Below the pieces are notes generated by a model. It made no database searches, was not told the origin of the DNA, and saw nothing but the letters and a program-made list of their open reading frames with translations. From contig NZ_LS999521.1 in assembly GCF_900520355.1 (NCBI RefSeq), positions 2,046,001 through 2,110,000 of the forward strand: DNA of 64,000 bases, written 5' to 3'. Position numbers and translations under genes: made by a program. Position 1 is the stretch's first letter. Each line of letters opens with the position of its first letter. Shown piece by piece: positions 16,908 to 26,074 of this stretch. Origin of the DNA: Acinetobacter calcoaceticus (GTDB taxonomy: Bacteria > Pseudomonadota > Gammaproteobacteria > Pseudomonadales > Moraxellaceae).

Positions 16908-18014
16908 ATGAAGAAATTGCTACTCGCTGCCGCAGTTGCAACTTTGAGCATAAACGCGGTGCAAGCAGCGCCAACTTTGTATGGCAAACTGAATGTTTCT
17001 ATTAACCAAGTTGACAATAAAAATTTCGATGGAAAAAGTGACGTTACCGAAATTAACTCAAATTCTTCTCGCATTGGGGTAAAAGGCGAAGAGAAATTAA
17101 CTGACAAGCTATCTGCTGTTTATTTAGCCGAATGGGCAATTTCTACTGATGGCTCAGGTTCTGATACTGATCTTAGCGCTCGTAACCGTTTTATCGGTTT
17201 AAAAACTGAAGGCGTTGGTACATTAAAAGCAGGTAAGTATGACTCTTACTTCAAGACAGCTGCTGGTGGTAACCAAGACATCTTTAATGATGACACTCGT
17301 TTAGATATTACCAACATCATGTACGGCGAAAACCGTTTAGACAACGTGATTGGTTTTGAGTTAGACCCTAAATTGCTAGCTGGTTTAACATTCAATATTA
17401 TGGCTCAAACTGGCGAAAGCACTTCTGACAGTAAAGATGGTGAAACTGGTAAAGATAGCAAAAATGATAGCTTTGACTCAGTATCAACTTCTCTTGGTTA
17501 TGAAAACAAAGACCTTGGCTTAGCAGTGGCTGCTGCTGGTGACTTCGGTATAAAAGGTAAATATGCTGCTTACGGTCTGAAAGATGTTTATACAGATGCT
17601 TACCGTGTAACAGGCTCTTATGACATCGCAAAATCTGGTTTTGTAGTAGGTGCGTTATGGCAACATGCTGAACCTACTGATGACTTGACTGCATATGGTC
17701 AAACATATAAATCAGATGGCGCAATCGATAAAGCTGGTAAAGCTTATCGCGGCTTAGAAGAAGAAGCTTATGCGGTAACTGCTGCTTATAAAATTCCTAA
17801 TACTAAGCTTAAAGTGAAAGCAGAATACGCTTCTGCTGAAACACAAGTAAGTGGTCAAGCAGATCGTAAAATTGACTTGTACGGCTTAGGTCTTGATTAT
17901 CAAATCAACAAACAAGCTCGCTTCTACGGTATTGTTGCTCAGCAAAAACGCGACTGGATTAAAGAAGACGACAAGCAAACTGTTGTAGGTACTGGTATCG
18001 AATATAACTTCTAA
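16908..18014 (+). CDS. Outer-membrane porin (general diffusion type)
   Basis: A 368-residue beta-barrel porin of the neisserial/OmpC-like class. The signal peptide MKKLLLAAAVATLSINAVQA ends at residue 20; the mature N-terminus APTLYGKLNVS, the SSRIGVKGEEKLTDKLSAV segment and the terminal aromatic residue (GIEYNF) are hallmarks. Alternating strands run through the whole length, with an acidic lysine-rich loop at about 165-190. The ribosome binding site TGGAGAAA is strong. A preferred solute cannot be inferred. Confidence 0.88.
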   Translation: MKKLLLAAAVATLSINAVQAAPTLYGKLNVSINQVDNKNFDGKSDVTEINSNSSRIGVKGEEKLTDKLSAVYLAEWAISTDGSGSDTDLSARNRFIGLKTEGVGTLKAGKYDSYFKTAAGGNQDIFNDDTRLDITNIMYGENRLDNVIGFELDPKLLAGLTFNIMAQTGESTSDSKDGETGKDSKNDSFDSVSTSLGYENKDLGLAVAAAGDFGIKGKYAAYGLKDVYTDAYRVTGSYDIAKSGFVVGALWQHAEPTDDLTAYGQTYKSDGAIDKAGKAYRGLEEEAYAVTAAYKIPNTKLKVKAEYASAETQVSGQADRKIDLYGLGLDYQINKQARFYGIVAQQKRDWIKEDDKQTVVGTGIEYNF

Positions 18015-18039
18015 TCAGTTATCTTTGATTCATATCTAA

Positions 18040-18062
18040 AATAAAAGGGCTAAAGCCCTTTT
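18040..18062 (+). terminator. Terminator after the porin gene
   Basis: AAAAGGGCT / AGCCCTTTT with a tiny loop and a T-rich tail, about 25 bp after the porin stop. Confidence 0.85.
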
Positions 18063-18079
18063 ATTTTATTGTGCAGATT

Positions 18080-18113
18080 AAAAAAGCCGATATAAAAATT
18101 ATCGGCTTTTTTT
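18080..18113. terminator. Bidirectional terminator between porin and DUF937 genes
   Basis: AAAAGCCGATA / TATCGGCTTTT arms with a 7-base loop, flanked by A and T runs. It lies between converging genes and lies 12 bp from the stop of the minus-strand gene. Confidence 0.85.
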
Positions 18114-18124
18114 AAATTTGTCAC

Positions 18125-18718
18125 TTACTTTAAGAAACCACTTACGAGATTCATGACATTTTGAATATCTTGGTTTGCTTCTTGATGATCAGTACTGTCA
18201 CCCTGAGGCGTTAATGAGTCAATGACTTGAGGTAAGACTGAAGCAATTGCACCGTAAACTTCTTCTTTCGGTGCTTGTGCTTGCTGAGCAACTTGTTCAA
18301 TATCAGAAGCATTAAATAAGCTTTGTAATTGTTGAGTAGGAACGGCACTATTCGCTTGATTTGGATCGACCCAGCTTTGAACCTGATTACCCAGACCTGC
18401 TCCTTTTAACTTTTCTAAAGCAGCTTGTAAGCCGCCTTGTTGTTGAACCCAGCCTAAAATTAAAGGCACAACCGCAATCAATAAACTTTGTACACCACCG
18501 CCTGCTTGAGGCGCATTATTATTATTTCCAGTCACTTGACCTAATACAGAACCTAATACTCCACCAAGGCCACCTTGAGCACCAGAAGAAGTATTACCCC
18601 CCATTTGTCCAAGTACAGAACCTAAAATTCCACCCAAACCGCCTTGACCTGATGTTTGTTGATTCCCACCTAAAGCTTGCTTAGCCAAAACCTCAACAAT
18701 ACTGCTTAAATTTGTCAT
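18125..18718 (-). CDS. DUF937 family protein
   Basis: A 197-residue glycine/glutamine-rich protein. The N-terminal half carries imperfect repeats (QGGLGGILGSVLGQMGG, then QGGLGGVLGSVLGQVTG), and the C-terminal half matches DUF937/YidB-type proteins (LPQVIDSLTPQG). The second half is helical. The function is unknown. It is monocistronic, with a terminator just downstream. Confidence 0.78.
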   Translation of the reverse strand: MTNLSSIVEVLAKQALGGNQQTSGQGGLGGILGSVLGQMGGNTSSGAQGGLGGVLGSVLGQVTGNNNNAPQAGGGVQSLLIAVVPLILGWVQQQGGLQAALEKLKGAGLGNQVQSWVDPNQANSAVPTQQLQSLFNASDIEQVAQQAQAPKEEVYGAIASVLPQVIDSLTPQGDSTDHQEANQDIQNVMNLVSGFLK

Positions 18719-18817
18719 GTGTAACTCTTATGTATGGTTTACACATGAGCATACGCGGATTCTTGTTAAGACAGCAAAAGCCAAATTGTTAAATTTTGAA
18801 AGAGGTTAAATAGTCTT

Positions 18818-19279
18818 TTACCAACGGAATTTATTCCAGTTTTCAGGGTTTGCCCAAAATCTTGAGTTAAACCAATCTGGAACATGTTTATAGGTCAATA
18901 TATTAAATTGCCATAAAGCAAAATCGCTACCATGCGAAGTCTTATCAATGAGTTGGGTAAACCCTAAAGAACGCAATAATTGTTCATCACTTCGTTTGCT
19001 CACCACAACAATTCGTTTTGCTAATAAATCACGTAGTTTTACTAATAATTGTGATTTTTGTACTTCAGTTATGTTCTGCATTTCATCGGTATCAAATAAT
19101 ACAAAACCCAAATCATAACGCTGAGTAAAAGGCAGACTTAAAAGCTCAGTTACGGTAAAATAACGCCATTGAATTGCGTTATTCTGGTCAATTTTCTGGC
19201 CAATACAAAGTGCAGTATGAATGGGCTGTTCTTTTGATAAATCGTCTAGCATAGAAGTGATGACATTTTGTTCAGCCAT
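18818..19279 (-). CDS. DUF6231-like protein
   Basis: A 153-residue soluble protein with a Rossmann-like half-fold: the strand RYDLGFVLFDTDE, a helix of SQLLVKLRDLLAKR and the strand IVVVSKRSDE. It ends WFNSRFWANPENWNKFRW. The pattern resembles proteins called DUF6231 in pseudomonads, which I recall lying next to DUF2797 genes as here; I cannot confirm this without a search. It may be a degenerate methyltransferase fold. It is divergent from the DUF2797 gene with about 40 bp between starts. Confidence 0.65.
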   Translation of the reverse strand: MAEQNVITSMLDDLSKEQPIHTALCIGQKIDQNNAIQWRYFTVTELLSLPFTQRYDLGFVLFDTDEMQNITEVQKSQLLVKLRDLLAKRIVVVSKRSDEQLLRSLGFTQLIDKTSHGSDFALWQFNILTYKHVPDWFNSRFWANPENWNKFRW

Positions 19280-19318
19280 GACTGCAACCCTTAATTGAAA
19301 GATGTGAGTTTAAACTTT

Positions 19319-20188
19319 ATGGAACTACAAGGCATTTGCCATAAAATGCATGCAGGCCTAAAAGATGCTAGTGTAACTGATCAACAGACAACCAAGGCAA
19401 ATGTTGAATACAAATTTGTATTAGACCGTTCAGAAATTGATCTTCCTTTTAATTTAGGACAAGAACTAGAAATCGAATGGACAGGTAATATTTATTGCAC
19501 TTCTTGTGGCACTAAAACACCCAAGTCATATTCTCAAGGCCACTGCTTTAAATGCTTTAAAACTAAAGCGGAATGTGACCTCTGCATTATGAAACCGGAA
19601 ACATGTCATTACCACTTAGGTACATGTCGTGAAGATGACTTTGCCCACAATGTTTGCTTTCAGCCGCATATTGTCTATTTAGCGAATTCTAGCGCTTTGA
19701 AAGTGGGTATTACGCGTGTCAATCACATGCCAGGTCGTTGGTTAGATCAAGGTGCAACTCAGGCCTTACCTATTTTAAAAGTAGGTTCACGTCGCTTATC
19801 TGGCCAACTTGAAACCATGTTTGGTTCTTTAGTTGCTGATAAAACTGATTGGCGCAAATTACTCAAAGGCGAGGCTGAACCACTTAACCTTGTTGAACAA
19901 CGAGATCAGTTAATCGAAGAGTTTGCACCTAAAATTCAAACTATTCGTGAAGAATTTAGCCAAAATCTTGAATTTAACGAAACTGTTGAATTATTAGAAG
20001 ATGAGTTACCGCGTGAGTTTGTTTACCCAGTTGAACAATATCCTGAAAAAATCAAATCATTAAACCTCGATAAAACACCAAAAATTCGTGGTGTATTACA
20101 GGGTATTAAAGGTCAATATTTAATTTTTGATATTGGCGTGATTAATGTTCGTAAATATACAGGTTATGAGCTTATAGTACGTGCTTAA
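19319..20188 (+). CDS. DUF2797 family protein (zinc-ribbon-like)
   Basis: About 289 residues from the ATG at 19319; a TTG eight codons upstream is a weaker alternative. The N-terminal third has a cysteine-rich module (CTSCGTKTP, HCFKCF, CDLCIM, CHYHLGTC) that should bind zinc, followed by HIVYLANSSALKVGITR, which resembles a GIY-YIG-type fold start, and by GRWLDQGATQA. The family is conserved in gammaproteobacteria and uncharacterised. The GIY-YIG resemblance (YLANS...KVGIT) raises a nuclease possibility, but catalysis is unproven. Confidence 0.8.
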   Translation: MELQGICHKMHAGLKDASVTDQQTTKANVEYKFVLDRSEIDLPFNLGQELEIEWTGNIYCTSCGTKTPKSYSQGHCFKCFKTKAECDLCIMKPETCHYHLGTCREDDFAHNVCFQPHIVYLANSSALKVGITRVNHMPGRWLDQGATQALPILKVGSRRLSGQLETMFGSLVADKTDWRKLLKGEAEPLNLVEQRDQLIEEFAPKIQTIREEFSQNLEFNETVELLEDELPREFVYPVEQYPEKIKSLNLDKTPKIRGVLQGIKGQYLIFDIGVINVRKYTGYELIVRA

Positions 20189-20198
20189 GCTAAAATAG

Positions 20199-20230
20199 AA
20201 ATAGGCATTCAGAAGAATGCCTATTTTTTT
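20199..20230. terminator. Terminator between DUF2797 and lpxB
   Basis: Perfect 12-base arms AAATAGGCATTC / GAATGCCTATTT with an AGAA loop and a T run, between converging genes. Confidence 0.9.
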
Positions 20231-20232
20231 AA

Positions 20233-21408
20233 TTACTTTTCTAAAATTCTTAAAATTGCCTGTACTGAATCTTCTGTATTCCCAGAAATAAGCTGTTTAT
20301 GCATGGTTAAATGTTGCATCACTTGAATTTGAGCTTTTTCAATATTCATCAGTTTTTCTATTTCAGCAGCTAAATTTTCTGGTGTTGCATCCGCCTGAAT
20401 CAGCTCTTCAATTACTTTTTTACCAGCAATGATATTCGGCAAAGAGTAGTAAGGAATTTTGACCAAAAACTTCGCAATTAAATAGGTCAGCCAATGCAAC
20501 TTATAAAAAGTGACCATAGGTCTATGCATTAACATTGCTTCCAATGTCGCTGTTCCAGAAGCTAAAGCAATAATGTTACTAGCATTCATGACCATACGGC
20601 CAACTTTTGATTCAGTGTCTGTATTTTCTAAAATATGAACTACAGCTTTTAAATGAGGTGCTAATTGTTCAACACCCTGCTCAATCTGCTGTTTACGTGC
20701 ATCGTTAATTGCAGGAATTAAAAATTGAATATTTGGATATTTCTTGTGCAAAATATTGGCAGCGCCCAATAGCATAGGAAGAAGTCGTTCTACTTCACCT
20801 TTACGGCTGCCTGGCAACAAAGCAATATGTTTTTGATTTTCATCAATACCTAATTGTTGTTTAGCAATTTGAATTGGATTTTCAAGCGGTAATTGCTTTG
20901 CTAAGGGATGGCCTACAAAAGCTGCTGGAACTTCATATCGCTGATAGAAAACTTTTTCAAAAGGAAATAAACAAAGGATTAAATCTATACTCTGTTTAAT
21001 GCCATGAACACGTCCCTGACGCCACGCCCAAACTGATGGACTCACATATTGGACGGTTTTTATTGGAAGATTCTTCTCTTTAATACTTTTGGAAAGTCTA
21101 AGATTAAAATCTGGCGCATCAATACCAATAAAAATATCAACGGGTTGCTCCATCCATTGGTTAATTAAACTATCACGTACCGCAAATAATTTTTTTAAGT
21201 CTTTTAGTACTTCAACAATCCCCATTACCGACAAAGTTTCCATCGGGTAATAGCTTTTAAAACCTTCAGCAATCATTTGGGGACCACCGATTCCCTCAAA
21301 TTCAGCATCAATTCCCTGTTCACGAAAACTACGCATGAGCTTAACGCCAAGTGTATCTCCAGAAACTTCCCCAACTACAATGCCTATTTTAAGTTTTCGG
21401 TTTGCCAA
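20233..21408 (-). CDS. lpxB: Lipid-A-disaccharide synthase
   Basis: GT-B glycosyltransferase that joins UDP-2,3-diacylglucosamine and lipid X into the lipid A disaccharide, peripheral to the inner membrane. It has 391 residues, normal for LpxB. GEVSGDTLG at the N-terminus, the QYVSPSVWAWRQGR motif, LLPGSRKGEV and ALASGTATLEAML are diagnostic. It is not next to lpxA or fabZ here and appears monocistronic. Some Acinetobacter can lose lipooligosaccharide synthesis under colistin selection, but this copy is intact. Confidence 0.96.
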   Translation of the reverse strand: MANRKLKIGIVVGEVSGDTLGVKLMRSFREQGIDAEFEGIGGPQMIAEGFKSYYPMETLSVMGIVEVLKDLKKLFAVRDSLINQWMEQPVDIFIGIDAPDFNLRLSKSIKEKNLPIKTVQYVSPSVWAWRQGRVHGIKQSIDLILCLFPFEKVFYQRYEVPAAFVGHPLAKQLPLENPIQIAKQQLGIDENQKHIALLPGSRKGEVERLLPMLLGAANILHKKYPNIQFLIPAINDARKQQIEQGVEQLAPHLKAVVHILENTDTESKVGRMVMNASNIIALASGTATLEAMLMHRPMVTFYKLHWLTYLIAKFLVKIPYYSLPNIIAGKKVIEELIQADATPENLAAEIEKLMNIEKAQIQVMQHLTMHKQLISGNTEDSVQAILRILEK

Positions 21409-21599
21409 GGCGATTTACCCAAGAATTTGAAATAATGCATTCTAGCATAGAGATTTATCAATCTTGAACTTGATGCTTAAGCTATAAACACAAGACAAAA
21501 TTTTATCTACTATCTAAAATTACATTAAGTATTTATCTTTTAATCTAAATTAACAATACTTTTTCAATTGTAGCTTTTATTTACAAACAATAGAATAAA

Positions 21600-21614
21600 T
21601 GAGAATTATTAACA
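21600..21614. promoter_or_regulatory. Fur box of the siderophore receptor operon
   Basis: TGAGAATTATTAACA matches 12 of 14 fixed positions of the 7-1-7 Fur consensus TGATAATnATTATCA. It lies 15 bp before the preferred receptor start. The in-frame ATG at 21599 overlaps it, which argues against that ATG as the start. Confidence 0.75.
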
Positions 21615-21628
21615 TTATCTTTAATCTT

Positions 21629-23728
21629 ATGAATATCCCACCTCGACCGTTTAAGCTATCCGTCATCGCCTGCGCGATTTGTTATGCGAATCTCACCTAT
21701 GCTCAAGATACTAATGTGCAAGCCCTGCAAACGATTAAAGTAAAAGCTTCGGATGTTGAGCAATCTTCAGAGCAAACCAAAGCCTATAATGTTAAAAACT
21801 CAAATAGTGCAACTAAGCTTAATATTGAAGCTAAAGAAACCCCTCAAACCATTAATGTCGTTACTCGTCAGCAAATTGAAGATTTTGGTTTAACATCCAC
21901 ACGAGATATTTTAAGTAATACACCAGGTGTGACTGTAACTGGATTAGAAACAAACCGAACCACTTATACTGCTCGTGGTTTTGATATTTCAAATATTTTG
22001 GTTGACGGGATCGGTATCCCTCAAGTTGATAGCTATAATTATAATAATAGTGATGCAGACAGTTATTTCTACGATCGTGTTGAAATCGTAAAAGGCGCTG
22101 ATGCCCTAACAAATGCTCTAGGTGATCCTGGTGCTACAATTAATTATATTCGTAAACGCCCTACCAAAGAATTTCAAGCAAATGCTGGGGTGAGCTATGG
22201 TTCATGGGATACCCAACGTTATGAAGCTGATATTTCAGGATCTCTTACTCAAGATGGTCGTGTACGCGGACGTCTCGTGGGTTATGAGAAAGTAGGAGAT
22301 TCTTATCTAGACCGCTATTCAGAAGAAAAAAATGGATTTCAAGGAATTTTAGAAGCTGACGTTACAGACACCACAAATGTTTCAGCAGGATATTCGAAAA
22401 CTCGTCAATACGCCAATGGTTCTCAATGGGGTGCTCTACCCTTGGTTAATTCCAAAGGTGAACCATTAAGTTATTCTCGTAACTATAATTATGCACCGTC
22501 ATGGACATACTACGATTGGGAAATAGATAATTATTTTGCCAATATTGAACAAAAATTATGGGGAGACTGGAAGTTAAGATTAGGCTATAACCTTAAGAAA
22601 TCAGATGTTAAAGATAAAATGCTTTATCTCAATGGATTTCCTTCTGCTACTGACAATACATCTGGTATTTCACTATTACCAGAGATTTATAATCAAAAAT
22701 TTAAAGAAACTACTACTAATGCAGACATTCAAGGTACTTTTAATTTATTAGGGCAGCAACACGAAGCAAATATTGGTTATAACTGGTCAAAATATAGTGC
22801 TCAAAGTGTTTATTCGTATGGCAGTAGTTTAGGTGTTATTACCACAGACTTACCAAGCTGGACTCCTGAAGAACCGACTTGGGGAGACTTTACCTATGCT
22901 GACCCAGAAGAAAGAACCATGAAGTCCGTTTACGGTGCGACTCGTCTTCATTTAGGTGAGGATCTGAAATTTATCTTAGGTGCCAACTACACTGAAATCG
23001 ACACTTTAGAATATAAAAAGAATAAAGTTTCTCCATATGCAGGTGTTACATATAACTTTACTCCTGAATACACAGGTTATATGAGTTACACCTCTATTTT
23101 TAGACCACAAACTGTTATCGATCTTTCTACTAAACAAACAGCTGTACCAGTTGAGGGTGAAAGCTATGAATTAGGTGTAAAAAGCGCTTGGTTAGATGGA
23201 GCTTTAACAGGAAATATCGCCATCTTTAGAACAGACGAGGATAATTTTGCACTAGATCCATTATGGGATCCGCTTTATAACAAATATTCATCCCCGATTG
23301 GAACAATTAGATCACAAGGTGTTGAGGTCGGATTAACTGGAAAATTAACTGATAACTTAGATTTAGTTTTTGGTTTTTCAACATTTAGTCTAAAAAATAT
23401 GGAAACGGGTGAAAGAGGCAGACCTAATATCCCAACTCAAACGCTTAACGTTTTAGCTTCTTATACTGTTCCACAAATTCCAAAATTGAAAGTAGGTGCA
23501 AGCATTAAATGGCAAGATGATATACATGACACCTCTTACTCAACTGTAAAACAAGATGCATATGCATTGCTTAACGTTATGGCCAGTTATGATTTAAATG
23601 AACATGTACTGTTCCAAGTGAATGGAAACAATCTAACAAATGAAAAATATTTGTCAGGCTTATCTGGTGGCCAAGGCTACTATGGCGCTCCAGCCAACTA
23701 TACAGTTGCTATAAAGTTTAAATATTAA
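21629..23728 (+). CDS. TonB-dependent siderophore receptor (FhuE/FoxA-like)
   Basis: Outer-membrane ferric-siderophore receptor of about 699 residues from the ATG at 21629: signal peptide ending LTYA, a TonB-box/plug region (residues about 30-170; ETPQTINVVTRQQIEDF, the signature RGFDISNILVDGIG, EIVKGADALTN and GATINYIRKRP), then a 22-strand barrel ending YTVAIKFKY. The plug resembles FhuE/FoxA/FpvA-type hydroxamate receptors; the substrate is unproven. It heads an operon with DUF3649-like, PepSY and DUF3325-like membrane proteins, a set repeatedly seen with ferri-siderophore reduction. Iron control is implied by the Fur box. Confidence 0.9.
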   Translation: MNIPPRPFKLSVIACAICYANLTYAQDTNVQALQTIKVKASDVEQSSEQTKAYNVKNSNSATKLNIEAKETPQTINVVTRQQIEDFGLTSTRDILSNTPGVTVTGLETNRTTYTARGFDISNILVDGIGIPQVDSYNYNNSDADSYFYDRVEIVKGADALTNALGDPGATINYIRKRPTKEFQANAGVSYGSWDTQRYEADISGSLTQDGRVRGRLVGYEKVGDSYLDRYSEEKNGFQGILEADVTDTTNVSAGYSKTRQYANGSQWGALPLVNSKGEPLSYSRNYNYAPSWTYYDWEIDNYFANIEQKLWGDWKLRLGYNLKKSDVKDKMLYLNGFPSATDNTSGISLLPEIYNQKFKETTTNADIQGTFNLLGQQHEANIGYNWSKYSAQSVYSYGSSLGVITTDLPSWTPEEPTWGDFTYADPEERTMKSVYGATRLHLGEDLKFILGANYTEIDTLEYKKNKVSPYAGVTYNFTPEYTGYMSYTSIFRPQTVIDLSTKQTAVPVEGESYELGVKSAWLDGALTGNIAIFRTDEDNFALDPLWDPLYNKYSSPIGTIRSQGVEVGLTGKLTDNLDLVFGFSTFSLKNMETGERGRPNIPTQTLNVLASYTVPQIPKLKVGASIKWQDDIHDTSYSTVKQDAYALLNVMASYDLNEHVLFQVNGNNLTNEKYLSGLSGGQGYYGAPANYTVAIKFKY

Positions 23729-23794
23729 TATCGTAGCCAATCTCAATTTAGGGATTGGCTTTACTTATTATTCTTTGTGTATGTGTCAGTAAAG

Positions 23795-24094
23795 ATGTCC
23801 AAAATTGTAAATCTCCCAGTGTCATATCGTATAAAAGTTTTCTATCGATTCTTGCTAGTTTTCGGTATGGGTTTTGCCTGTATGGCGTATTTAAGTCTTG
23901 GACTTACTGGAATTTTCCGTTTGACCTTAGATAAACCTGAGGCCATCTATCTTGCAGCATTTATAGCAATTCTATTTTACGTATTGTTCGTCATTATAGG
24001 TTTTTGCATTCAATCGCTTTTGAAACTCACTGGGTTATCAATCGTACTCTGTGCCCTTTTCTTTTTTGCAACGCGTATGGTGGGTTATGCATAA
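23795..24094 (+). CDS. DUF3649-like inner-membrane protein
   Basis: About 99 residues with three hydrophobic segments. I start it at the ATG 23795; an in-frame GTG six codons earlier is possible. The position between a siderophore receptor and a PepSY membrane protein, and the short three-helix form, match DUF3649 proteins of siderophore operons. The stop overlaps the PepSY start (ATGCATAA), indicating translational coupling. The family function is unknown; a role with the reductase is inferred from context. Confidence 0.72.
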   Translation: MSKIVNLPVSYRIKVFYRFLLVFGMGFACMAYLSLGLTGIFRLTLDKPEAIYLAAFIAILFYVLFVIIGFCIQSLLKLTGLSIVLCALFFFATRMVGYA

Positions 24095-25643
24095 AGGTAT
24101 ACGCCAATCTATGGCATGGCTACACTCCTGGACTGGTTTAATTTTTGGATGGCTCGTATTCGCCATTTTCTTAATGGGAAGTTTGTCTTATTACCGCCAC
24201 GAAATTAATTTATGGATGCAGCCTCCACTTGCGCAATATGAAGTAAAGCAAGATATTGCTATTAAAACAGCCTATCAATACTTACAAGACCATGCTCCAG
24301 ATGCCAAATCTTGGTATTTAAATGTTGCAACACCTGAGAGTCCGGTAAACACCATGTATTGGGAAAAACCAGACGGCGGTTATGGAAATGCAACTCTGGA
24401 TGCAAACACAGGCCAAGAGCTTAAACTTTCGGCAACGCTAGGCGGCGATTTCTTTTACCGTTTCCATTATCAACTCTTCGGTTTGCCAATATTCATCGGA
24501 CGACTAATAGTATGTCTTGCCGCATTTATTATGTTGATTGCTTTAGTTTCAGGCATTATTACCCATAAAAAAATATTCACCGACTTTTTTACTTTGCGTA
24601 CATTTAAGTCTCAGCGTTCATGGCTAGACTTTCATAATATTTCTTCGGTCATTGCACTTCCTTTCTTTTTAACCATTACCTTTACAGGCTTAGCTATTTT
24701 CTTTTATTTATATCTGCCTTGGGGAATGCAGAAGCTCTATCCAGAAAATCCATATCAATATTTTACCGAAATACGTACAAAGGCTGTGCCCGAGAACGAG
24801 TCAATACAGCCAGCTCAGAACCTATCTATCGAAAAGTTATTAAGCCAAGTGCAACAAAATTGGGGAAATCAAACTTTATCGACAATGAGTATAAAAAATC
24901 CAAATACCAATCAGGCACAAATCACCTTTATTCAAAAAGAAGATCATTCAATTACCCGTAATCAGGCTCAAATTACATTGAATGCATCAACAGGCGAAGT
25001 CTTAGCAGACACACGTAATAATAGTGCGATTGCAACGCTGAATGCGGGAGTCTACGGTCTACACATGGCAACATTTGCCCAGCCTTTACTTCGCTTAGGT
25101 TTCTTCTTTTCTGGCATTTTAGGTTGTGTCATGATTGCGTCAGGCTTGTTACTCTGGAGCCTTAAACGCCAAATTCAAAATAAGAACAGTAAGTTTCACT
25201 TTGGACACTATTTAGTTGACCGTTTAAATGTCGCAACTTTTGTGGGACTGCCGTGTGCAACTGTGGCCTATTTGAGCGCAAATCGATTATTTACAGTTAC
25301 TTCAACCACCATCAATTATGAAATTTATAGTTTTTTCTTGGTTTGGCTAATCAGCTTAATCATTGCTTTAGTCACTAAAAAACAATATTTATGGCGAACT
25401 CAACTGAGTATTTTTATTCTGCTTTGTATGGCGCTTCCAATCTTAAATTTAAGCTATTTACTTCAACATGACTATATTCAAAGCTTCAACAATTATTGGG
25501 TCTTTGCACGTATAGATGTATTTTTGTGGATATTTGCAGGCTTAGCGATTTTTATATTCTGCAAAATTCAACCTATTCAGCATAAAGCTGTAGAAAAAGT
25601 CCAAAAAAAGCTGAATAAATTAAATACTGAGGTGAGCTCATGA
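24087..25643 (+). CDS. PepSY-associated membrane protein, likely ferri-siderophore reductase
   Basis: About 518 residues from ATG 24087, which overlaps the previous stop; the longer reading from 24051 would run 44 bases into that gene. PepSY_TM architecture: N-terminal helix (SMAWLHSWTGLIFGW), a periplasmic PepSY region, a helix pair near 135-200 with conserved histidines (DFHNISSVIALPFFL), a second periplasmic segment, then further helices after about 330 (GLHMATFAQPLLRLGFFF). Homologues such as FoxB reduce or release iron from siderophores at the inner membrane. The histidines could hold heme. The substrate is set by the receptor upstream. Confidence 0.85.
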   Translation: MHKGIRQSMAWLHSWTGLIFGWLVFAIFLMGSLSYYRHEINLWMQPPLAQYEVKQDIAIKTAYQYLQDHAPDAKSWYLNVATPESPVNTMYWEKPDGGYGNATLDANTGQELKLSATLGGDFFYRFHYQLFGLPIFIGRLIVCLAAFIMLIALVSGIITHKKIFTDFFTLRTFKSQRSWLDFHNISSVIALPFFLTITFTGLAIFFYLYLPWGMQKLYPENPYQYFTEIRTKAVPENESIQPAQNLSIEKLLSQVQQNWGNQTLSTMSIKNPNTNQAQITFIQKEDHSITRNQAQITLNASTGEVLADTRNNSAIATLNAGVYGLHMATFAQPLLRLGFFFSGILGCVMIASGLLLWSLKRQIQNKNSKFHFGHYLVDRLNVATFVGLPCATVAYLSANRLFTVTSTTINYEIYSFFLVWLISLIIALVTKKQYLWRTQLSIFILLCMALPILNLSYLLQHDYIQSFNNYWVFARIDVFLWIFAGLAIFIFCKIQPIQHKAVEKVQKKLNKLNTEVSS

Positions 25644-25921
25644 TCTTTATAGCTTTCATCTTAATTTTATTAGGAATGTATTTGTTATTTATGGCGAGTG
25701 AAAAATATCGATCGCCAAAATCAACAGGCCATTTCAAATCATTAGCTCAAAAATATTACCCATACTTTAAGATAGCTGCATTCATATTGTTTGTTTTATG
25801 CGCATATATTCTGATTCGACATTATAACTTTTCAATTGGTTTTGTTAGTTGGTGGATCTTTGCAACGCCGTTAACTTTTGGTCTCATCCTTTTACTGAAC
25901 CCATTAAAATCATCAAAATAG
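25640..25921 (+). CDS. DUF3325-like membrane protein
   Basis: A 93-residue protein with about three hydrophobic segments and the pattern LLFMASEKYR near the N-terminus. It starts with a 4-base overlap (ATGA) with the PepSY gene and ends the operon ahead of a terminator. By position and form it matches the DUF3325 proteins of siderophore operons; the function is unknown. Confidence 0.72.
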   Translation: MIFIAFILILLGMYLLFMASEKYRSPKSTGHFKSLAQKYYPYFKIAAFILFVLCAYILIRHYNFSIGFVSWWIFATPLTFGLILLLNPLKSSK

Positions 25922-25958
25922 TCTTTAATACTAATAATTTGATGAAAAATGTCTCAGA

Positions 25959-25988
25959 CTAAGCAATATTTTGATTGCTTAGCTTTTT
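25959..25988 (+). terminator. Terminator of the siderophore receptor operon
   Basis: CTAAGCAAT / ATTGCTTAG perfect arms (25959-25967, 25974-25982), a 6-base loop and a T run, about 38 bp after the DUF3325-like gene. Confidence 0.9.
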
Positions 25989-26074
25989 TTTGCATAAGTA
26001 AATCATTATTCATGACAACTGTTTATCTCTAAAAGGAATAAGATATGGACATTTCGTGATAAGTGGCGATAAAG

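Noticed and set aside
24719..24961. Plus-strand frame inside the PepSY gene
   Set aside because: It is an out-of-frame shadow of the PepSY protein with no ribosome binding site.
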